Positions 13,035 to 14,281 of a DNA stretch of 14,281 nucleotides are shown here, piece by piece; the stretch's first letter is position 1; each line of letters starts with the position of its first letter. Where the stretch lies: NCBI GenBank assembly GCA_958439725.1, contig CAUBWJ010000046.1, positions 1-14,281 of the forward strand, written 5' to 3'. The stretch is from an uncultured Muribaculaceae bacterium. GTDB lineage: Bacteria; Bacteroidota; Bacteroidia; Bacteroidales; Muribaculaceae. The notes under the pieces are model-generated. The model did not search any database, was not told the origin of the DNA, and saw only the letters and a program-made list of their open reading frames with translations. The position numbers and the translations under genes were made by a program.

Positions 13035-14152
13035 TTTTTTACAACATCAAAACTTTTTAAGGCGTAAAGCAGATAGTCATTGTCCCATCCGGCTTTCTTC
13101 CGATGTCCTTTGACACCCATTGCTGACACTTTAGCGTTCTTGATAATATTCAATCCGATACGGTTGAGCAGAGAAAAATTTTGAGCCGCATTATCCTTTT
13201 GCTTACGCGAGGCATCATCGCCGAAAGCGACATCCAAAGTCCAGTGTAGCTGATTCTCCACGCTCCAGTGCGTTCTTATGGAATGATTAATGTATTGAGC
13301 ATCAACTTCAAGGCTCGACAGATAATATCTGGTTTCTTTATGAATCTGTCCTGACTTGACATCGCGGGTGCGGGATTCTATTCTCACGATGCTTTTAAGG
13401 CCGGGCCATCTGTCCTTGCCGATGATGTTGTCCAGATTGGTTATGACCGAACAGACTCTTATTTCCTCGCGCCCGTGGGCTTTGCCCTCCATGGTGTGCT
13501 CCGATGACGGCTTAATATATGTGAAAGAACTGCTGACACGGTCAAGCATTTCTGGCTGATTCCCTTTCAACGCAAGGATATAGTCGGCTCCGCGCTCTAT
13601 GATTGTCCTGGCAATCTCTCTCTGACAGCCCATCGCGTCGATTGTGACTATGCAGTTTTTCAGCTCCAGAATGCGCAGCAGCCGGGGGATCGCAGTAATC
13701 TCGTTGCTCTTTCCGGCGACCTTTTCCTGTGCGAGCAACAGATTGTTCGCCGATGCCCATGCGCTGACAAGATGGGTGTATGTGCCGGTACCCTCATCGC
13801 TGCTCCCACGCATACATTTGCCGTCTATGGCAATCACCTCGCCGTCTGTCAATTCAGCTATGCTTTTAGTCCATGCGATAAAAGAATCGTTCAACTCTTT
13901 CGGGTCTAACATGCTGATTACCCGGTTGAAAGTATCATGTGACGGAATGCCGTTAGGCAGGTGGAGGAACTTCTTGAGCCAGTCTATCTTTGCGTTGCCG
14001 TAGTCCTCGATCTCATTCCATCCCTCCGCTCCGCAGATGACTGCGCATAGCGATATGAACAGGACTGAGTCAAGGCTGTGTTTCTGTGTGCGTTCCACAC
14101 GGGGATCGCTGATGGATGAAAAGAAATCTATGGGAGAGTTGGTGTTTGTCAT
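13031..14152 (-). CDS. ISAs1-family DDE transposase
   Basis: The 373-residue protein is full length for the family and catalyses cut-and-paste movement of the element. The N-terminal region (MTNTNSPIDFFSSISDPRVERTQKHSLDSVLFISLCAVICG) is the helper domain typical of ISAs1 and H-repeat proteins. The DDE triad can be placed at D110 (VIAIDGKCMRGS), D172 (IVTIDAMGCQ) and E299 (IRTHWSVENQLHW), followed by the family signature LDVAFGDDASR. No frameshift or internal stop is present, so the enzyme may be active. The ATG at 14152 lies 54 bp inside the right repeat and the stop falls in the left repeat, leaving no room for passenger genes. Confidence 0.95.
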   Translation of the reverse strand: MTNTNSPIDFFSSISDPRVERTQKHSLDSVLFISLCAVICGAEGWNEIEDYGNAKIDWLKKFLHLPNGIPSHDTFNRVISMLDPKELNDSFIAWTKSIAELTDGEVIAIDGKCMRGSSDEGTGTYTHLVSAWASANNLLLAQEKVAGKSNEITAIPRLLRILELKNCIVTIDAMGCQREIARTIIERGADYILALKGNQPEMLDRVSSSFTYIKPSSEHTMEGKAHGREEIRVCSVITNLDNIIGKDRWPGLKSIVRIESRTRDVKSGQIHKETRYYLSSLEVDAQYINHSIRTHWSVENQLHWTLDVAFGDDASRKQKDNAAQNFSLLNRIGLNIIKNAKVSAMGVKGHRKKAGWDNDYLLYALKSFDVVKN

Positions 14153-14206
14153 ATAAGATTAACGGCTGTCAACCACTTTATATTGGTCAACACCCGTTAA
14201 GTTTAT

Positions 14207-14225
14207 TTAAGATGCGTCTGCCCTG
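14207..14225. repeat. IS right terminal inverted repeat
   Basis: TTAAGATGCGTCTGCCCTG is the complement of the left end apart from one base. It lies 54 bp upstream of the transposase ATG, so the transposase promoter is in the 54 bp between them or within the repeat. Confidence 0.85.
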
Positions 14226-14281
14226 GGCGTAACTATTCAGCGGACACGCTGATGCAGTCACCCCTTAGAAAAGGGCGAGGA
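14226..14281. other. Right flank of the IS, unidentified sequence with two small hairpins
   Basis: The last 56 bases contain CAGCG-GACA-CGCTG (14238-14251) and CCCTT-AGAA-AAGGG (14262-14275), each a perfect 5-bp stem with a 4-nt loop. One forward frame (from 14228) is open to the end, which is not informative at this length. I cannot tell whether this is the other half of the interrupted gene, unrelated DNA joined by recombination, or repeat sequence at an assembly edge. Confidence 0.4.

Larger units (their letters stand above)
13016..14225 (-). mobile_element. Complete ISAs1-family insertion sequence (1210 bp)
   Basis: The element is bounded by 19-bp terminal inverted repeats, CAGGGCTGACGCATCTTAA at the left and the complement of CAGGGCAGACGCATCTTAA at the right, which differ at one position. 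It contains a single intact transposase gene on the reverse strand. No direct repeat is found at the borders: the 8-10 bases to the left end in GAAGACAA and those to the right begin GGCGTAAC. ISAs1 elements normally duplicate about 8-10 bp, so the flanks do not look like one simple insertion event. Confidence 0.88.

Noticed and set aside
12988..13113. 41-codon hybrid open frame crossing the IS left boundary
   Set aside because: From 13016 it translates IS DNA antisense to the transposase, so only the first nine codons can belong to a real gene.
14159..14200. TTAACGG/CCGTTAA inverted arms and two GTCAAC copies upstream of the transposase
   Set aside because: The arms are short and about 28 bp apart. 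They may be subterminal transposase sites, but nothing beyond coincidence can be shown from one copy.
1..14281. CRISPR array, tRNA/rRNA, toxin-antitoxin, restriction or other defence genes, prophage
   Set aside because: No regularly spaced repeats, clover-leaf sequences, or motifs of such proteins were found in any part of the window.

Overview
The window reads as chromosomal DNA of a gut Bacteroidales, most likely a Muribaculaceae-type genome. That is inferred from the GC-rich coding sequence, the Bacteroidetes-style promoter cores (TTG or TTTG about 20 nt upstream of TAnnTTTG), the near absence of Shine-Dalgarno sequences, and the gene content (secreted GH89 and GH3 glycosidases, a ThuA-like protein, UvrA, a two-ACT SerB and an ISAs1-family IS). 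No taxonomic marker gene is present, so the family-level placement is tentative.

Layout, left to right. (1) Positions 1-60 are AT-rich and apparently non-coding. They abut a rightward coding region to 843 that has lost its 5' end. (2) 989-2094 holds a two-gene unit: an ECF-type sigma factor and, 2 nt later, a four-helix membrane protein, which is a candidate partner or anti-sigma factor. A near-direct repeat lies in front of it. (3) uvrA (2196-5006, rightward) converges with serB (4996-6222, leftward); their 3' ends overlap by 11 bp. (4) serB is divergent from a secreted GH89 alpha-N-acetylglucosaminidase (6350-8443), across a short region with a canonical promoter and a 9-bp inverted repeat. 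(5) The GH89 stop codon abuts the stop codon of a leftward HD-domain hydrolase (8444-9058), which lies 4 nt behind rfbC/rmlC (9063-9617). (6) A 227-bp intergenic region with two strong adjacent palindromes separates rfbC from a leftward secreted two-gene operon: a ThuA-like protein (12091-12900) and a GH3 beta-glucosidase-like enzyme (9845-12094), coupled by an ATGA overlap. (7) The operon promoter overlaps a divergent promoter whose gene is cut after nine codons by a complete ISAs1-family element (13016-14225). (8) The last 56 bases beyond the IS are of unknown nature.

Functionally the window mixes housekeeping (nucleotide excision repair, serine synthesis, dTDP-rhamnose synthesis) with glycan use: exo-acting GlcNAc release by GH89, and a secreted ThuA/GH3 pair. 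I see no defence system, CRISPR array, RNA gene or prophage. The points most worth a second look are the divergent promoter and IS-interrupted gene at 12951-13016, the absence of a target duplication around the IS, the ThuA-GH3 pair, the sigma/membrane-protein unit with its upstream repeat, and the broken gene at the left edge.
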